Source: Breoghania sp037026715 (GTDB taxonomy: Bacteria > Pseudomonadota > Alphaproteobacteria > Rhizobiales > Stappiaceae). Taken from it: 64,000 nucleotides of DNA. Numbering within the stretch: position 1 is the first letter of the stretch; every line of letters begins with the position of its first letter. Shown here piece by piece: positions 7,658-15,988 of the stretch. Under the pieces are notes generated by a model. It was not told the origin of the DNA. It made no database searches and saw only the letters and a program-made list of their open reading frames with translations. Location: assembly GCF_037026715.1 (NCBI RefSeq), contig NZ_JBANCG010000003.1, positions 372,001 through 436,000 on the forward strand, in the 5' to 3' direction. A program made the translations under genes and the position numbers.

Positions 7658-9520
7658 ATGGCGGACTATCACGCTGTCTTGAAGCGGGCGATCGATGCAC
7701 TTCCCGAAAACACGGGAGCGGCGCGTCGGGCTGTCTACCAGCGCGCGCGCCAGGCGATCGTCAATCAGCTCAAGAGCTATGACCCGCCGCTGGCGCCTTC
7801 CGCGATAACGACCGAACAGCTGCATCTGGAAGAGGCGATCCGCAAGGTGGAAGCCGACGCGGCCCGCGCCTCTCTGGGGCTTGGACCCGCGCCGCGGCCG
7901 GCCGCTGCGGCGCCTCAGCCGTCTGCGCCTGCGCAGCCGTCTTCTCCGGCGCCTGCCCAAACCTCTGCCCCGGCCTCTGCCCCGGCCTCCGCCCCGTCCC
8001 CTGCCTCGGCGCCTGCGCCGAACGGGGCGCCCGCCGCCACGCCGACGCGGCCCGAAGCGGAACCGGTTCCCGGATACGAGGGCGGACGCGGGGCGGAGCG
8101 TCAGGCGGAGGAAAAGCCGGCTGCAGCCCCTGTAGCGCCGCCTGTCGTGCCGGGCGCAGCGGAACGTCCCGTCGGCAACGGCGGCAAGACGGCCGCAACC
8201 AAGCCGCCTGCCGGTGAGAGCGCAAGTGAGCGCGCTGGTGGCCATGCGGGCGGGCGGGAACGGATCGAGCCGACGCCGCCTGCGGCCGACGACATTTTCG
8301 ACGATGAACCCGAGACGGGACCGAAGCCGGCGCGCAACGGCAACGGCGGCGCGGCGGAGGCGCCGGAACAGGGTACCGAGCCGCGCGGCAACGGCAAGTC
8401 GGGCAACGGTGGTCCCCAAAACGGCGGCCCCGAAAACGGTAGACGGGGACGGGATGCGATTTCCGACCTCGATGCCATGACGCGCGGCGCGCAGGATCCG
8501 ACCGCCTCGACCATGCCGCGCTATTCCGATCGCGACCTTCGGCCCTCGCGGCTGCCGATGATCGGCGCGGCGGTGGTGGCCATCGTCGTCTTCATCGGGC
8601 TGGTGAGCGTGGTCTACACCCAGCGCGATTCCATTCTGGCGATGTTTTCCGGGTCGGACACGCCGCAGGCGAGCGACACGGCCTCCGGCACGGACGAGCC
8701 CGCCTCTTCGGAGGGCGGCAAGGACACGGCCCGGCTTCTCAACGACGACGGGTCGCCGGCCGCGCCCGATGCGCGCGCGGTGACGACGACGCGTGTGGTG
8801 CCGCCGGCCGAGGATGGGGTGACGGTCGCCCCGCAGGGCGGCGAGCCGGAAACCTCCGTCGACGAGCCGGACGCGACCCAGGCCGGCGAGCCGGACAATA
8901 GCGCGGCCGCGACCGCGCCGGCGGCGGCGAATTCCGATACCCAGGCTCCGGCTTCCGCCTCGCAGGCGACGCCGGTCGCCCAGCGCGCGATTCTTTACGA
9001 GGAAAGCGCGGACGCCAGTTCCGGCGGCTCGGCCGAGCAGGGCCGGGTGCTGTGGTCGACGGCGCAGGAAACGCCGGCCGGCGGGAGCAAGTCGGACACG
9101 GTCATCAAGGCCCAGATCACCATTCCGGGCCGTGACGTGGCGGTGGAACTGACGATCCGTCCCAACCAGGACAAGACGCTGCCGGCGAGCCACCTCATCG
9201 AGCTGAAGTTCAACCTGCCGAAGGATTTCGCCGGCAAGGGGATCTCGTCGGTGCCGGGGCTGATCATGAAGACCACCGAGGAGGCGCGCGGCGATGCGCT
9301 GCGCGGGGCCTCGGTCCGTGTCGCGGACGGCTTCTTCTGGGTGGCGCTCTCTTCCATTCCGGACGAGCGGGAACGCAACATCGCGCTTCTGCGCGACCGC
9401 GGCTGGATCGACATTCCGATCCTCTACGAGACCGGCAAGCGCGCCATCCTGACGCTGGAAAAGGGCTCGCCCGGCGACCGCGTCGTCCAGACCGCACTGG
9501 ATGCCTGGACGAAGAGCTAG
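7658..9520 (+). CDS. Conserved hypothetical Ala/Pro-rich single-pass membrane protein
   Basis: A 620-residue protein in four parts. Residues 1-75 form a compact charged helical domain (MADYHAVLKRAIDAL, then a segment with many Arg/Gln). Residues 75-290 are a low-complexity Ala/Pro/Gly/Asn-rich linker. One transmembrane helix follows at about 300-325 (LPMIGAAVVAIVVFIGLVSV). After another acidic linker comes a C-terminal periplasmic domain of about 170 residues (ILYEE to TALDAWTKS) with regular beta-like spacing. The order suggests a cytoplasmic domain tethered through the membrane to a periplasmic domain. It lies 43 bases after purA and may be cotranscribed. I recall proteins of this layout next to purA in Rhizobiales, but no function is known to me. 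Confidence 0.85.
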   Translation: MADYHAVLKRAIDALPENTGAARRAVYQRARQAIVNQLKSYDPPLAPSAITTEQLHLEEAIRKVEADAARASLGLGPAPRPAAAAPQPSAPAQPSSPAPAQTSAPASAPASAPSPASAPAPNGAPAATPTRPEAEPVPGYEGGRGAERQAEEKPAAAPVAPPVVPGAAERPVGNGGKTAATKPPAGESASERAGGHAGGRERIEPTPPAADDIFDDEPETGPKPARNGNGGAAEAPEQGTEPRGNGKSGNGGPQNGGPENGRRGRDAISDLDAMTRGAQDPTASTMPRYSDRDLRPSRLPMIGAAVVAIVVFIGLVSVVYTQRDSILAMFSGSDTPQASDTASGTDEPASSEGGKDTARLLNDDGSPAAPDARAVTTTRVVPPAEDGVTVAPQGGEPETSVDEPDATQAGEPDNSAAATAPAAANSDTQAPASASQATPVAQRAILYEESADASSGGSAEQGRVLWSTAQETPAGGSKSDTVIKAQITIPGRDVAVELTIRPNQDKTLPASHLIELKFNLPKDFAGKGISSVPGLIMKTTEEARGDALRGASVRVADGFFWVALSSIPDERERNIALLRDRGWIDIPILYETGKRAILTLEKGSPGDRVVQTALDAWTKS

Positions 9521-9614
9521 GGCCGCTCCCGTCGTGAGTGCCTCGGCCTGCCATGAGGGGCCTCCGCGCCGCCCCCCTTGCATTGCCATGCGAACCGCCC
9601 CACACTGACATTAC

Positions 9615-9733
9615 TTCCGAGGGGTGTTCGCGAACGCGAACTGAGATGGCCAGTTCCGATCCGCTACAAGTGCGGGAGGGCAGGGGCCGAACCCTTCGAA
9701 CCTGATCCGGGTCATGCCGGCGAAGGGACGGAA
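9615..9733 (+). promoter_or_regulatory. TPP riboswitch (THI element)
   Basis: The conserved thi-box parts occur in order: GAGGGGTG near 9619, CTGAGA at 9641, then ACCCTTCGAACCTGATCCGG and GTCATGCCGGCGAAGGGA. The closing helix P1 can form from TTCCG and CGGAA. Such elements bind thiamin pyrophosphate and switch off thiamin synthesis or transport genes when TPP is plentiful. The genes downstream are a permease and a Thi5/NMT1-type binding protein, which fits. Confidence 0.93.
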
Positions 9734-10101
9734 ACCTGAGCCCTATTTTCCCGGGTCTCCATGGTCTTTGGTGTCAAGGACGGGGAGATCCCATGTTTCA
9801 TCTGCATGCTGCGCAAGAGCGCGGCAGACCGATTTCAAGACTGCCGTACTCCGGTATGGCGCCCAGCTCGGACATGCCGCCCGGTTGCGGGAGAACGGTG
9901 TGCCCGTCGGATTGTTCATTGGCACACTCACTGGGGTGGCAAGCAGGGCGGTATTTCGCCCTTCCGGTTTCCTGATCCTTCGCAAGGCGTCGATTGACAC
10001 CGGCAACCGGCGGGCCATGCGGTGTGCCGTTTTCCCGGTCCTGCCGTTTCCCGCGCCTGGGCAATCGCAACCGCCTGAGGTCCTCCGGCTCAAGGAAGAT
10101 C
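9734..10101 (+). other. Long leader between the TPP riboswitch and the permease
   Basis: About 370 bases with no convincing gene. Frames exist, but they overlap the riboswitch, have poor composition and lack a ribosome-binding site. An imperfect hairpin can form from GGGTCTCC near 9756 and GGAGATCC near 9784, without a T-run. The spacer is long for a THI element and may hold the expression platform or the remains of a lost gene. Confidence 0.55.
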
Positions 10102-10860
10102 ATGTCTGAATTCCAACGGCGTATCGTGCGCGGGCTTGTAACCGCTGTCCTGCTCATGGGGGCGTGGGAACTGGCCGTGCGCGGCCTGAGGCTGCCCTCC
10201 TACATGCTGCCTCCGCCCTCCCGGGTGGCCGAGGTGCTGGTCGCGCGCGCCGACTTCCTGTTCCACCAGGCCGGCATCACGGCCTACGAGACGGTGCTGG
10301 GGCTCGTCTTCGGCGTCGTCGGCGGGGTCGTGCTGGCGCTGACGCTTTCGGTACTGCCGCTGGCGCGGCGCTACCTGCTGCCGGTCGTGGTGGTCAGCCA
10401 GGCGCTGCCGGTCTTTGCCATCGCGCCGCTTTTGGTGCTGTGGTTCGGCTTCGGGCTTGCCTCCAAGATCGTCATGGCGAGCCTGATCATCTTCTTTCCC
10501 GTCACCTCCGCCTTCTACGACGGGCTGCGCCGCACCGACCCCGACCTTCTCGACTACGCCAAGCTCGTGCGCGCCACGCCCTGGCAGACGCTGATGCTGA
10601 TCCGCGTGCCCGCCGCGCTGCCCGCGCTGGGCTCCGGCCTGAGGGTCGCCGCCGTCTTCGCACCCATCGGGGCGATCGTGGGGGAATGGGTCGGCTCCTC
10701 GCAAGGGTTAGGCTTCGTCATGCTGCAGGCGAATGCCCGCGCGCAGGCCGACATGGTGTTCGCGGCGCTCGTGCTGCTCGCCGCGATGGCGCTTCTTCTT
10801 CGCACGATCGTCGACAAGACGACCCGGGCGATGACGCCCTGGCAATCCGAACAGGCCTGA
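10102..10860 (+). CDS. ABC transporter permease, ThiX-like (thiamin precursor uptake)
   Basis: A 252-residue inner-membrane permease of the SsuC/TauC/ThiX group with about six helices. Its EAA-type coupling loop lies near residues 155-175 (TDPDLLDYAKLVRATPWQTL). The start ATG follows AAGGAAG with good spacing. The upstream TPP riboswitch and the downstream Thi5-type binding protein point to uptake of a thiamin pyrimidine precursor (HMP or formylaminopyrimidine), as ThiXYZ does; the substrate is inferred from context. A ThiZ-type ATPase is not encoded next to it, so the transporter must borrow one or use one encoded elsewhere. Confidence 0.88.
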   Translation: MSEFQRRIVRGLVTAVLLMGAWELAVRGLRLPSYMLPPPSRVAEVLVARADFLFHQAGITAYETVLGLVFGVVGGVVLALTLSVLPLARRYLLPVVVVSQALPVFAIAPLLVLWFGFGLASKIVMASLIIFFPVTSAFYDGLRRTDPDLLDYAKLVRATPWQTLMLIRVPAALPALGSGLRVAAVFAPIGAIVGEWVGSSQGLGFVMLQANARAQADMVFAALVLLAAMALLLRTIVDKTTRAMTPWQSEQA

Positions 10861-10900
10861 GAAGGCCGGACCGGGAAAATTGAAAGAGAGGAGACCTCAT

Positions 10901-11851
10901 ATGCTGAAATCGATGAAAGCGACTTTCGCCGCGCTGGCCTTCGCCGCCGCCTTCGCCGGGGGGGCGGCACAGGCCGCCGACAAGCTGACCGTGCTGCTCG
11001 ACTGGTACGTCAATGCCGACCATGGCCCGCTGGTGGTGGCCAAGGAGGGCGGATATTTCGAAGCCGAGGGGCTGGACGTGGAACTGGTGACGCCGGCTGA
11101 CCCGTCCGCCCCGCCGCGTCTCGTGGCCGCCGGGCAGGGCGATATCGCGGTCTCCTACCAGCCGACGCTTTACGAGCAGGTGCAGGAGGGGCTGCCGGTC
11201 AGGCGCATCGGGACGCTGATCTCCACCCCGCTCAACACGGTGATCGCGCTGAAAAGCGGGCCGGTGAAATCGCTTGAGGATCTCAAGGGCAAGAAGATCG
11301 GCTTCTCGATCTCGGGCTTTGAGGACGCGATCCTGTCGACCATGCTCGGTACAGTCGGCCTGTCGGAGGACGACGTGGAGATGATCAACGTCAACTTCGC
11401 GCTGACGCCGGCGCTTCTTTCCGGCCAGGTCGATGCGGTGGTCGGCGCCTATCGCAACATCGAGCTGAACCAGCTTGAGGCGGAGGGCAACCCGGGCTTC
11501 GCGATCTACCCGGAAGAGCACGGCGTGCCGGCCTATGACGAGCTGATCTACATCGCCAACAAGGACAAGCTCGACGACGACCGCCTGCCGCGTTTCCTGC
11601 GCGCGGTGGAGGCGGCGACCGTGTTTCTGACCAACCACCCGGAGGAAGGGCTGAAGCTCTTCGTCAAGAACCATTCCGACATCGACGACGATCTGACGAA
11701 GAAGTCCTGGTACGATTCCGTGCCGCGCTTCGCCAAGCGCCCGGCGGCGCTCGATGCCGGCCGCTACGAACGGTTCGGCGCCTTCATGGAAAAGGCCGGT
11801 CTGATCGAAAAGGCGCCGAAGGTCGAGGATATCGCGGTGGAGATCAGGTAG
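10901..11851 (+). CDS. ABC transporter substrate-binding protein, NMT1/THI5-like (ThiY-like)
   Basis: A 316-residue periplasmic protein. The N-terminus (MLKSMKATFAALAFAAAF...AQA) is a signal peptide with cleavage about residue 25, after AQAA. The mature part begins DKLTVLLDWYVNADHGPL, the usual opening of THI5/NMT1 pyrimidine-binding proteins, and the glycine-rich KGKKIGFSISG segment is also typical. The start ATG is backed by GAGAGGAGA eight bases upstream. It lies 40 bases after the permease in one operon under the TPP riboswitch, so binding of a thiamin pyrimidine precursor is the best guess. No ATPase follows; the next gene is on the other strand. Confidence 0.9.
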   Translation: MLKSMKATFAALAFAAAFAGGAAQAADKLTVLLDWYVNADHGPLVVAKEGGYFEAEGLDVELVTPADPSAPPRLVAAGQGDIAVSYQPTLYEQVQEGLPVRRIGTLISTPLNTVIALKSGPVKSLEDLKGKKIGFSISGFEDAILSTMLGTVGLSEDDVEMINVNFALTPALLSGQVDAVVGAYRNIELNQLEAEGNPGFAIYPEEHGVPAYDELIYIANKDKLDDDRLPRFLRAVEAATVFLTNHPEEGLKLFVKNHSDIDDDLTKKSWYDSVPRFAKRPAALDAGRYERFGAFMEKAGLIEKAPKVEDIAVEIR

Positions 11852-11891
11852 GGGGCTCAGCGGACAGAAGTCCCTGGTCGCGGCATTCTCC

Positions 11892-11990
11892 ATCGTCGTT
11901 GCCCGGCGCAAGTCCGGGCAATCCATTGCGCGCGACCGTGTGTGCGGAGGGTGCTGGATCCCCCGGACGAAGCCGGGGGATGACGGTGGA
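11892..11990. repeat. Family B intergenic palindromic repeat
   Basis: The left end is GTTGCCCGGCGCAAGTCCGG and the right end CCCCCGGACGAAGCCGGGGG followed by ATGACGGTGGAGAG. Other copies are at 5706-5802, 21580-21861, 26141-26188, 43650-43688, 58528-58597 and 62781-62885. Confidence 0.75.
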
Positions 11991-12067
11991 GAGATCTGGC
12001 CGGGGGGCGGGAGGTTCAGACCGCCACCGGCTGCGCATTGGACCGGTTCATGGTGGGGCGGGAACAG

Positions 12068-12200
12068 GTTGCCCGTCCTTCGAGACGCCCGCTGACGCGG
12101 GCTCCTCAGGATGACGTTGAATGTGGTGTCGGTTCCGTAAAGGCATCAACACACACAACGTCATCCTGAGGAGGTGCGAAGCACCGTCTCGAAGGATGGG
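12068..12200. repeat. Family D palindromic repeat, long copy
   Basis: Near-inverted ends: GTCCTTCGAGACGC...CTCCTCAGGATGACGTTG and AACGTCATCCTGAGGAGG...GTCTCGAAGGATGGG around a central segment. It lies between two convergent genes and could act as a transcription end on either strand. With family B it accounts for the 11852-12263 gap, where I see no gene. Confidence 0.75.
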
Positions 12201-12263
12201 CCACAGCACGAATCCTCGCGTTCGGCTTCCGCCCAATCGTGAAACCCTCCCGAGAGATCACAG

Positions 12264-14474
12264 CTAGATCCTGCGGTCGCGCAGCGTGGCCACGCGCTCG
12301 GCGAAACGGTCGTAGAAGGCGGCGAGGGTTTCGGGGGCGGCGGTGCGGCAGGCGGTGAGCGCCATGTCGGCCTTCCATTTGTCGCCCGCATGCCAGGCCG
12401 CGACCAGCTTTTCGTGCTGCGTTTTCAGCGCCGCGAATTCCGGCGAAGCCGCGTAGGCCTCGTCGCCGGCAAGCGCGTAGAGGGCGACGGGCTCCGACTT
12501 GCCCTTGAGCGGGATCTCGCCCGCCTCCAGAAAGGCAAAACCGGGCGCGGCGTGGGCCGTGTCCTCGGAGACGAGAAGCTCCGAGCCTACGGCCTTGCAG
12601 CTCGATTCGATACGCGCGGCCACGTTCACCGCATCGCCGACCACCGAATAGTTGAAGCGCCGGTCGGAGCCCATGTTGCCGACACAGGCAGCGCCTGTGT
12701 TGATGCCGACGCCGATCTGCACCTCGCTGATCGGCTTGTGGCCGGCCTTGAAGCCGAAGGCATCGGCCGCGTTCAGCTCCACCACGATCTCGCGCATCCT
12801 GAGCGCCGCGCGGCAGGCGAGGGCCGCGTGGTCGGGCGTTTCCAGCGGCGCGTTCCAGAAGGCCATGATGCTGTCGCCGATATATTTGTCGATGGTGCCT
12901 GCCTCAAACTGGATGGCGTCGGAGAGTGGCGACAGCAGCGTGTTGAGGAAATGGACGAGATCCTGCGGCGTCAGCATTTCCGAGATCGGCGTGAAGCCGC
13001 GCACGTCCATGAACATGATGGAGAGCGTCCGCATTTCGCCGCCGAGCTTCATCGCGTCAGGCTGGTCTTCCAGCTTCGACAGCAGTTCCGGCGCCAGATA
13101 TTGCGAGAAGGCGCGGCGCACGAAGCGCTTTTCGCGGTCTGAGACGACGTATTGCTGCAGCGTCGCCGCGCCGTAGACGAAGGCGGCCGAAAGCGAGGGG
13201 TAGATCGGATCGATCAGCAGGGAGGCCTCGCGGAAGGCGAAGACGGCAACCGCGACGCCGGAGGCCGCCAGAACCGCTCCGATGATCGCGGATGGGACCG
13301 GGCCTGTGGCGACGAGGGCGGCGATGACGAGCAGGCCGAGCGCAAGGGTGATGAGGATTTCCAGCCCGTCGGCCCAGTCGGGGCGGCTGAGATAGGTGCC
13401 GCCGATGATCTGTTCGGCCGCCTGCGCATGCACCGAGACGCCGGGCACCAGCCCGCCCAGCGGAGTTGCGCGGATATCGTTGAGGCCGACGGCGGAGGTG
13501 CCGACGAAAACGATCGCGCCCTCCAGCGCATCGCGCAGCTGCGCTTCCCTTTCGGGCGCGAACAGGTCGCCAGCGGAGACGTAGCGCGCGGGCTCCGGCG
13601 GCGTGTAGTAGATCCACAATTCGCCCTCGGCCGTGGTGGGAACGGTGAAGGCGCCGACGCGAAGGGCGGCGATGGCCGGGCGGCCGGTGTCGGCCTCGCC
13701 GCTGGCGCCTGTCGAGCGCACGAGAACACCGCCGGCACCCTGCGCCAGCCGCAGCGCCTCCACCGCAAGGCTCGGGTAGAGCGCCTGGCCGTTGGAGAAG
13801 ACCAGTGGAATGCGGCGCACCACGCCGCCGGTATCGGCCCGCGACAGCGAAATGCCGCCGGCGCCCGCAGCCGCCTGCTGCAATTCCGGCAGGCTGGCGA
13901 GCGCGGAGGTGAAGGGCGGCAGGATCGCCTTCGGGTCGGTGCCGCCGAAGGCGAAGCCCGCCTTGGGCAGCGGGCGTGTGCCGCTGGCATCGGCCAGGAT
14001 CGCGAAGCCGAGCGCGACCGGCTTTCCGGCAAGCGTTTGGGCGAGCCGGGCATCGTTGTCGGGCAGGCGCGAGAGCAGCGCGCGCACGCGGGCGGCCTCC
14101 GGCGTGGCGCCGAGATCGAGGCTGCGGGCAAAGCGGGCGGGCGAGGTGCGGTCTCTTTCGGCAAAGACCATGTCGAAGGCGACGGAGGCCGCCCCCAGTT
14201 CGGTGAGCCGGCTGGTGAGCCGTGCGATGAGCGTGCGCGGCCAGGGCCACTGGCCGAACTGCTTGAGCGAAGCATCGTCGATATCGACGATGCGCACGGG
14301 AAGCGGCTGATAATCGCGCGGCCACAGGCGCTGGTAATAATCGAAGGTGAGCTCGCGCACGGCCGCCACGAAGGGCGGATTGGCGAACCTGAGTCCCACC
14401 ATGACGGCAAGCATGGCGAGGCCGGCAATGACCACGAGCGCGGTCTTCCTGCGTTTGGGGCGTCGGGCGGCCAT
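12264..14474 (-). CDS. Adenylate/guanylate cyclase with CHASE2 sensor
   Basis: A 736-residue membrane-bound class III nucleotide cyclase. After an N-terminal transmembrane helix (ALVVIAGLAMLAVMVGL) comes a CHASE2 extracytoplasmic sensor of about 310 residues (VRIVDIDDASLKQFGQWPWPR; later FVGTSAVGLNDIRATPLGG). Three transmembrane helices at about 355-430 follow, then the cyclase domain from about 470. Metal-binding aspartates are visible in MFMDVRGFT and KYIGDSIMAFW, and NVAARIES holds the transition-state Asn and Arg. The domain order CHASE2-TM3-cyclase is a known architecture for making a cyclic nucleotide, usually cAMP, in response to an external cue. It is monocistronic; the ligand is unknown. 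Confidence 0.93.
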   Translation of the reverse strand: MAARRPKRRKTALVVIAGLAMLAVMVGLRFANPPFVAAVRELTFDYYQRLWPRDYQPLPVRIVDIDDASLKQFGQWPWPRTLIARLTSRLTELGAASVAFDMVFAERDRTSPARFARSLDLGATPEAARVRALLSRLPDNDARLAQTLAGKPVALGFAILADASGTRPLPKAGFAFGGTDPKAILPPFTSALASLPELQQAAAGAGGISLSRADTGGVVRRIPLVFSNGQALYPSLAVEALRLAQGAGGVLVRSTGASGEADTGRPAIAALRVGAFTVPTTAEGELWIYYTPPEPARYVSAGDLFAPEREAQLRDALEGAIVFVGTSAVGLNDIRATPLGGLVPGVSVHAQAAEQIIGGTYLSRPDWADGLEILITLALGLLVIAALVATGPVPSAIIGAVLAASGVAVAVFAFREASLLIDPIYPSLSAAFVYGAATLQQYVVSDREKRFVRRAFSQYLAPELLSKLEDQPDAMKLGGEMRTLSIMFMDVRGFTPISEMLTPQDLVHFLNTLLSPLSDAIQFEAGTIDKYIGDSIMAFWNAPLETPDHAALACRAALRMREIVVELNAADAFGFKAGHKPISEVQIGVGINTGAACVGNMGSDRRFNYSVVGDAVNVAARIESSCKAVGSELLVSEDTAHAAPGFAFLEAGEIPLKGKSEPVALYALAGDEAYAASPEFAALKTQHEKLVAAWHAGDKWKADMALTACRTAAPETLAAFYDRFAERVATLRDRRI

Positions 14475-14817
14475 CGGGTCCTGTCCGTGCAGGGAAGGGG
14501 CCGCGCGCGGGATGCGGCGGCTGGCGACACGGTAGGCGAGGGCATCCGGACGGGCAAGATGGCGCGGGCTCCGCGACGGTTCTTCCAGCGCGCTTCCGGA
14601 TCGGATGCGACGGTTAAGCCGTTGCGGAGGTTTCGGCCCGGGCCTATCTTTGCACCGTGCCCCGGGTGATTGTCCGGGCGCACCAATGGAGACTGGATGT
14701 CAGAGCTTGTGTGATCGGCTCTCCGCGTGAACGGAGAGCCTTCGCGAACCGATAGACCCGCTGGCCAGCGTTTGCGGCCGGCACGGGTGCGTTTGCGTTC
14801 CATCACACGAGAAATCC
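14475..14817. other. Upstream region of the YjhX-like gene with a perfect hairpin
   Basis: A divergent interval between the cyclase and the YjhX-like gene. At 14717-14740 lies GGCTCTCCG, a 6-base loop CGTGAA, then CGGAGAGCC: a perfect 9-bp stem without a T-run. It ends about 78 bases before the yjhX start and could be an operator or leader structure for the toxin-antitoxin pair. I see no other gene or repeat. Confidence 0.5.
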
Positions 14818-15087
14818 ATGAACATTTCCCGCAACGAGCAACGTGCGCTGCACGTGCTGGCGCTCGGCGGCCATATCCGACATACGCGTGACGACGACGG
14901 GAGCCGCAAGGTCTGCGCGGTTCTCTGCGTGACCCGCGAGGGACAGATCCTTTCCGATTGCACCCTGGCCGTTTTCCTCTCGCTTCGCCGCAAGCGGCTG
15001 ATCCGTTCCGAGGGAGGAAAACCCTACACCATCACCCATCGCGGCCGCCTCGCGGTGCGCGCACAATTCGACAACAAGGGAGCCTGA
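14818..15087 (+). CDS. YjhX (TopAI) family toxin
   Basis: An 89-residue basic protein. It matches the E. coli YjhX/TopAI family (UPF0386) along its length from memory: MNISRNEQRALHVLALGG, then a central CVTREGQILSDCTLAVF, then RKRLIRSEGGKPYTITHRG and the end RAQFDN. In E. coli YjhX was described as an inhibitor of topoisomerase I and is paired with the acetyltransferase-like YjhQ as antitoxin. Here a GNAT protein gene begins 1 base after the stop, giving the same order. This strongly suggests a toxin-antitoxin operon, though activity in this organism is inferred. Confidence 0.88.
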   Translation: MNISRNEQRALHVLALGGHIRHTRDDDGSRKVCAVLCVTREGQILSDCTLAVFLSLRRKRLIRSEGGKPYTITHRGRLAVRAQFDNKGA

Positions 15088-15088
15088 C

Positions 15089-15604
15089 ATGGGCAGGGAA
15101 GCTGACATGCAGATCCGCAAGGAAACCGCGCGGGATTGTCCCGCCATATCGAGCCTCATCGCCGAGGCCTTCCTCAGCGCCGAGCATTCCACAGGGCGGG
15201 AGGCCGATATCGTCATCGGCCTGCGCACTGCCGGTGCGCTGGTCCTTTCGCTGGTGGCGGAGGAGGAGGGCCGGATCCTCGGCCACATCGCCATATCGCA
15301 GGCGAAGGTCGGCGGGGAGGCGGGCTGGTTCCTGGTCGGCCCTCTCGCCGTTCTGCCCGCATGGCAGGGCCGCGGCATCGGCTCCGCGCTGATGCGGGCG
15401 GCGATCGAAGAGCTGAAGGGGGCAGGGTCCGGCTTCGTGCTGGTCGGTTATCCCGACTATTACGGCCGCTTCGGCTTTCGCAGCTTCGCCCGGCTGACCG
15501 TTGCCGGCGTGCCGGCGGAAAACGTCATGGCCCTGCCGTTTGGGAGCGCGGAGCCGGTGGGCGAGATCGTCCACCATCCGGCCTTCGGGCTCGATCAGGC
15601 GTAG
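15089..15604 (+). CDS. GNAT-family protein, YjhQ-like (candidate antitoxin)
   Basis: A 171-residue GNAT acetyltransferase fold of the YhbS/YjhQ type. The acetyl-CoA loop is recognisable: VLPAWQGRGIGSALM (about residues 92-106), with upstream strand LAVLP and downstream GYPDYYGRFGF, a signature of this subfamily. The gene starts one base after the yjhX-like stop, so the two are surely one operon. In E. coli YjhQ is the partner of YjhX; by order and family the likely role here is to neutralise the toxin, possibly with acetyltransferase activity. The start at MGREADMQIRKE could also be the second Met six codons later. Confidence 0.85.
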   Translation: MGREADMQIRKETARDCPAISSLIAEAFLSAEHSTGREADIVIGLRTAGALVLSLVAEEEGRILGHIAISQAKVGGEAGWFLVGPLAVLPAWQGRGIGSALMRAAIEELKGAGSGFVLVGYPDYYGRFGFRSFARLTVAGVPAENVMALPFGSAEPVGEIVHHPAFGLDQA

Positions 15605-15738
15605 GGCGCGCGACGGGGGAGGGCGCAAGTCCTCCCCTTGTCCGTCCCGCGCGGGGATGACACTCGGGGGTGGCGGGGCAAACGCACTGTTCCGCAATGC
15701 CTGCCCGTTTCTCGGCCTGCCCCCGGTTCGGGCCCGCG

Positions 15739-15975
15739 CTAGCCCTTGAGCCAGTCCTCGAGCTTGCCCGCGTCCGGCAGACCGCCGGAATGGACGAGCT
15801 TGCCATCGACCGCGATGCCCGGCGTCGACATCACGCCGGCCATGGCGATCGATTTGGGGTCGCTCACCTTTTCCACCTCGATGTCGAGGCCGAGCCTTGC
15901 GGCGGCGTCGCGGACCATCTTTTCCGTGGTCTCGCAGCGTTTGCAGCCGGGACCGTAGACCTTCACGCTTTTCAC
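15739..15975 (-). CDS. Small thioredoxin-like protein (TM0996/MTH895 redox family)
   Basis: A 78-residue protein with the active-site motif Cys11-Lys-Arg-Cys14 after a short first strand (MKSVKVYGPG) and the cis-proline segment MSTPGIAVDGKL. This minimal thioredoxin/glutaredoxin form is common beside DUF318 permeases in arsenic or other metalloid operons. It is the third gene of an ArsR-permease-thioredoxin operon, 13 bases after the permease. It probably reduces a disulfide or handles the metalloid substrate for the permease; the role is inferred from context. Confidence 0.9.
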   Translation of the reverse strand: MKSVKVYGPGCKRCETTEKMVRDAAARLGLDIEVEKVSDPKSIAMAGVMSTPGIAVDGKLVHSGGLPDAGKLEDWLKG

Positions 15976-15988
15976 GGTATTTCCTTCC

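Noticed and set aside
7643..9589. A long Arg/Gly-rich frame on the - strand opposite the Ala/Pro-rich protein
   Set aside because: It is the complement of a low-complexity gene; composition is biased and no motif is present.
9714..10109. A 131-codon frame overlapping the TPP riboswitch
   Set aside because: It starts inside the riboswitch, has no ribosome-binding site and no protein-like pattern.
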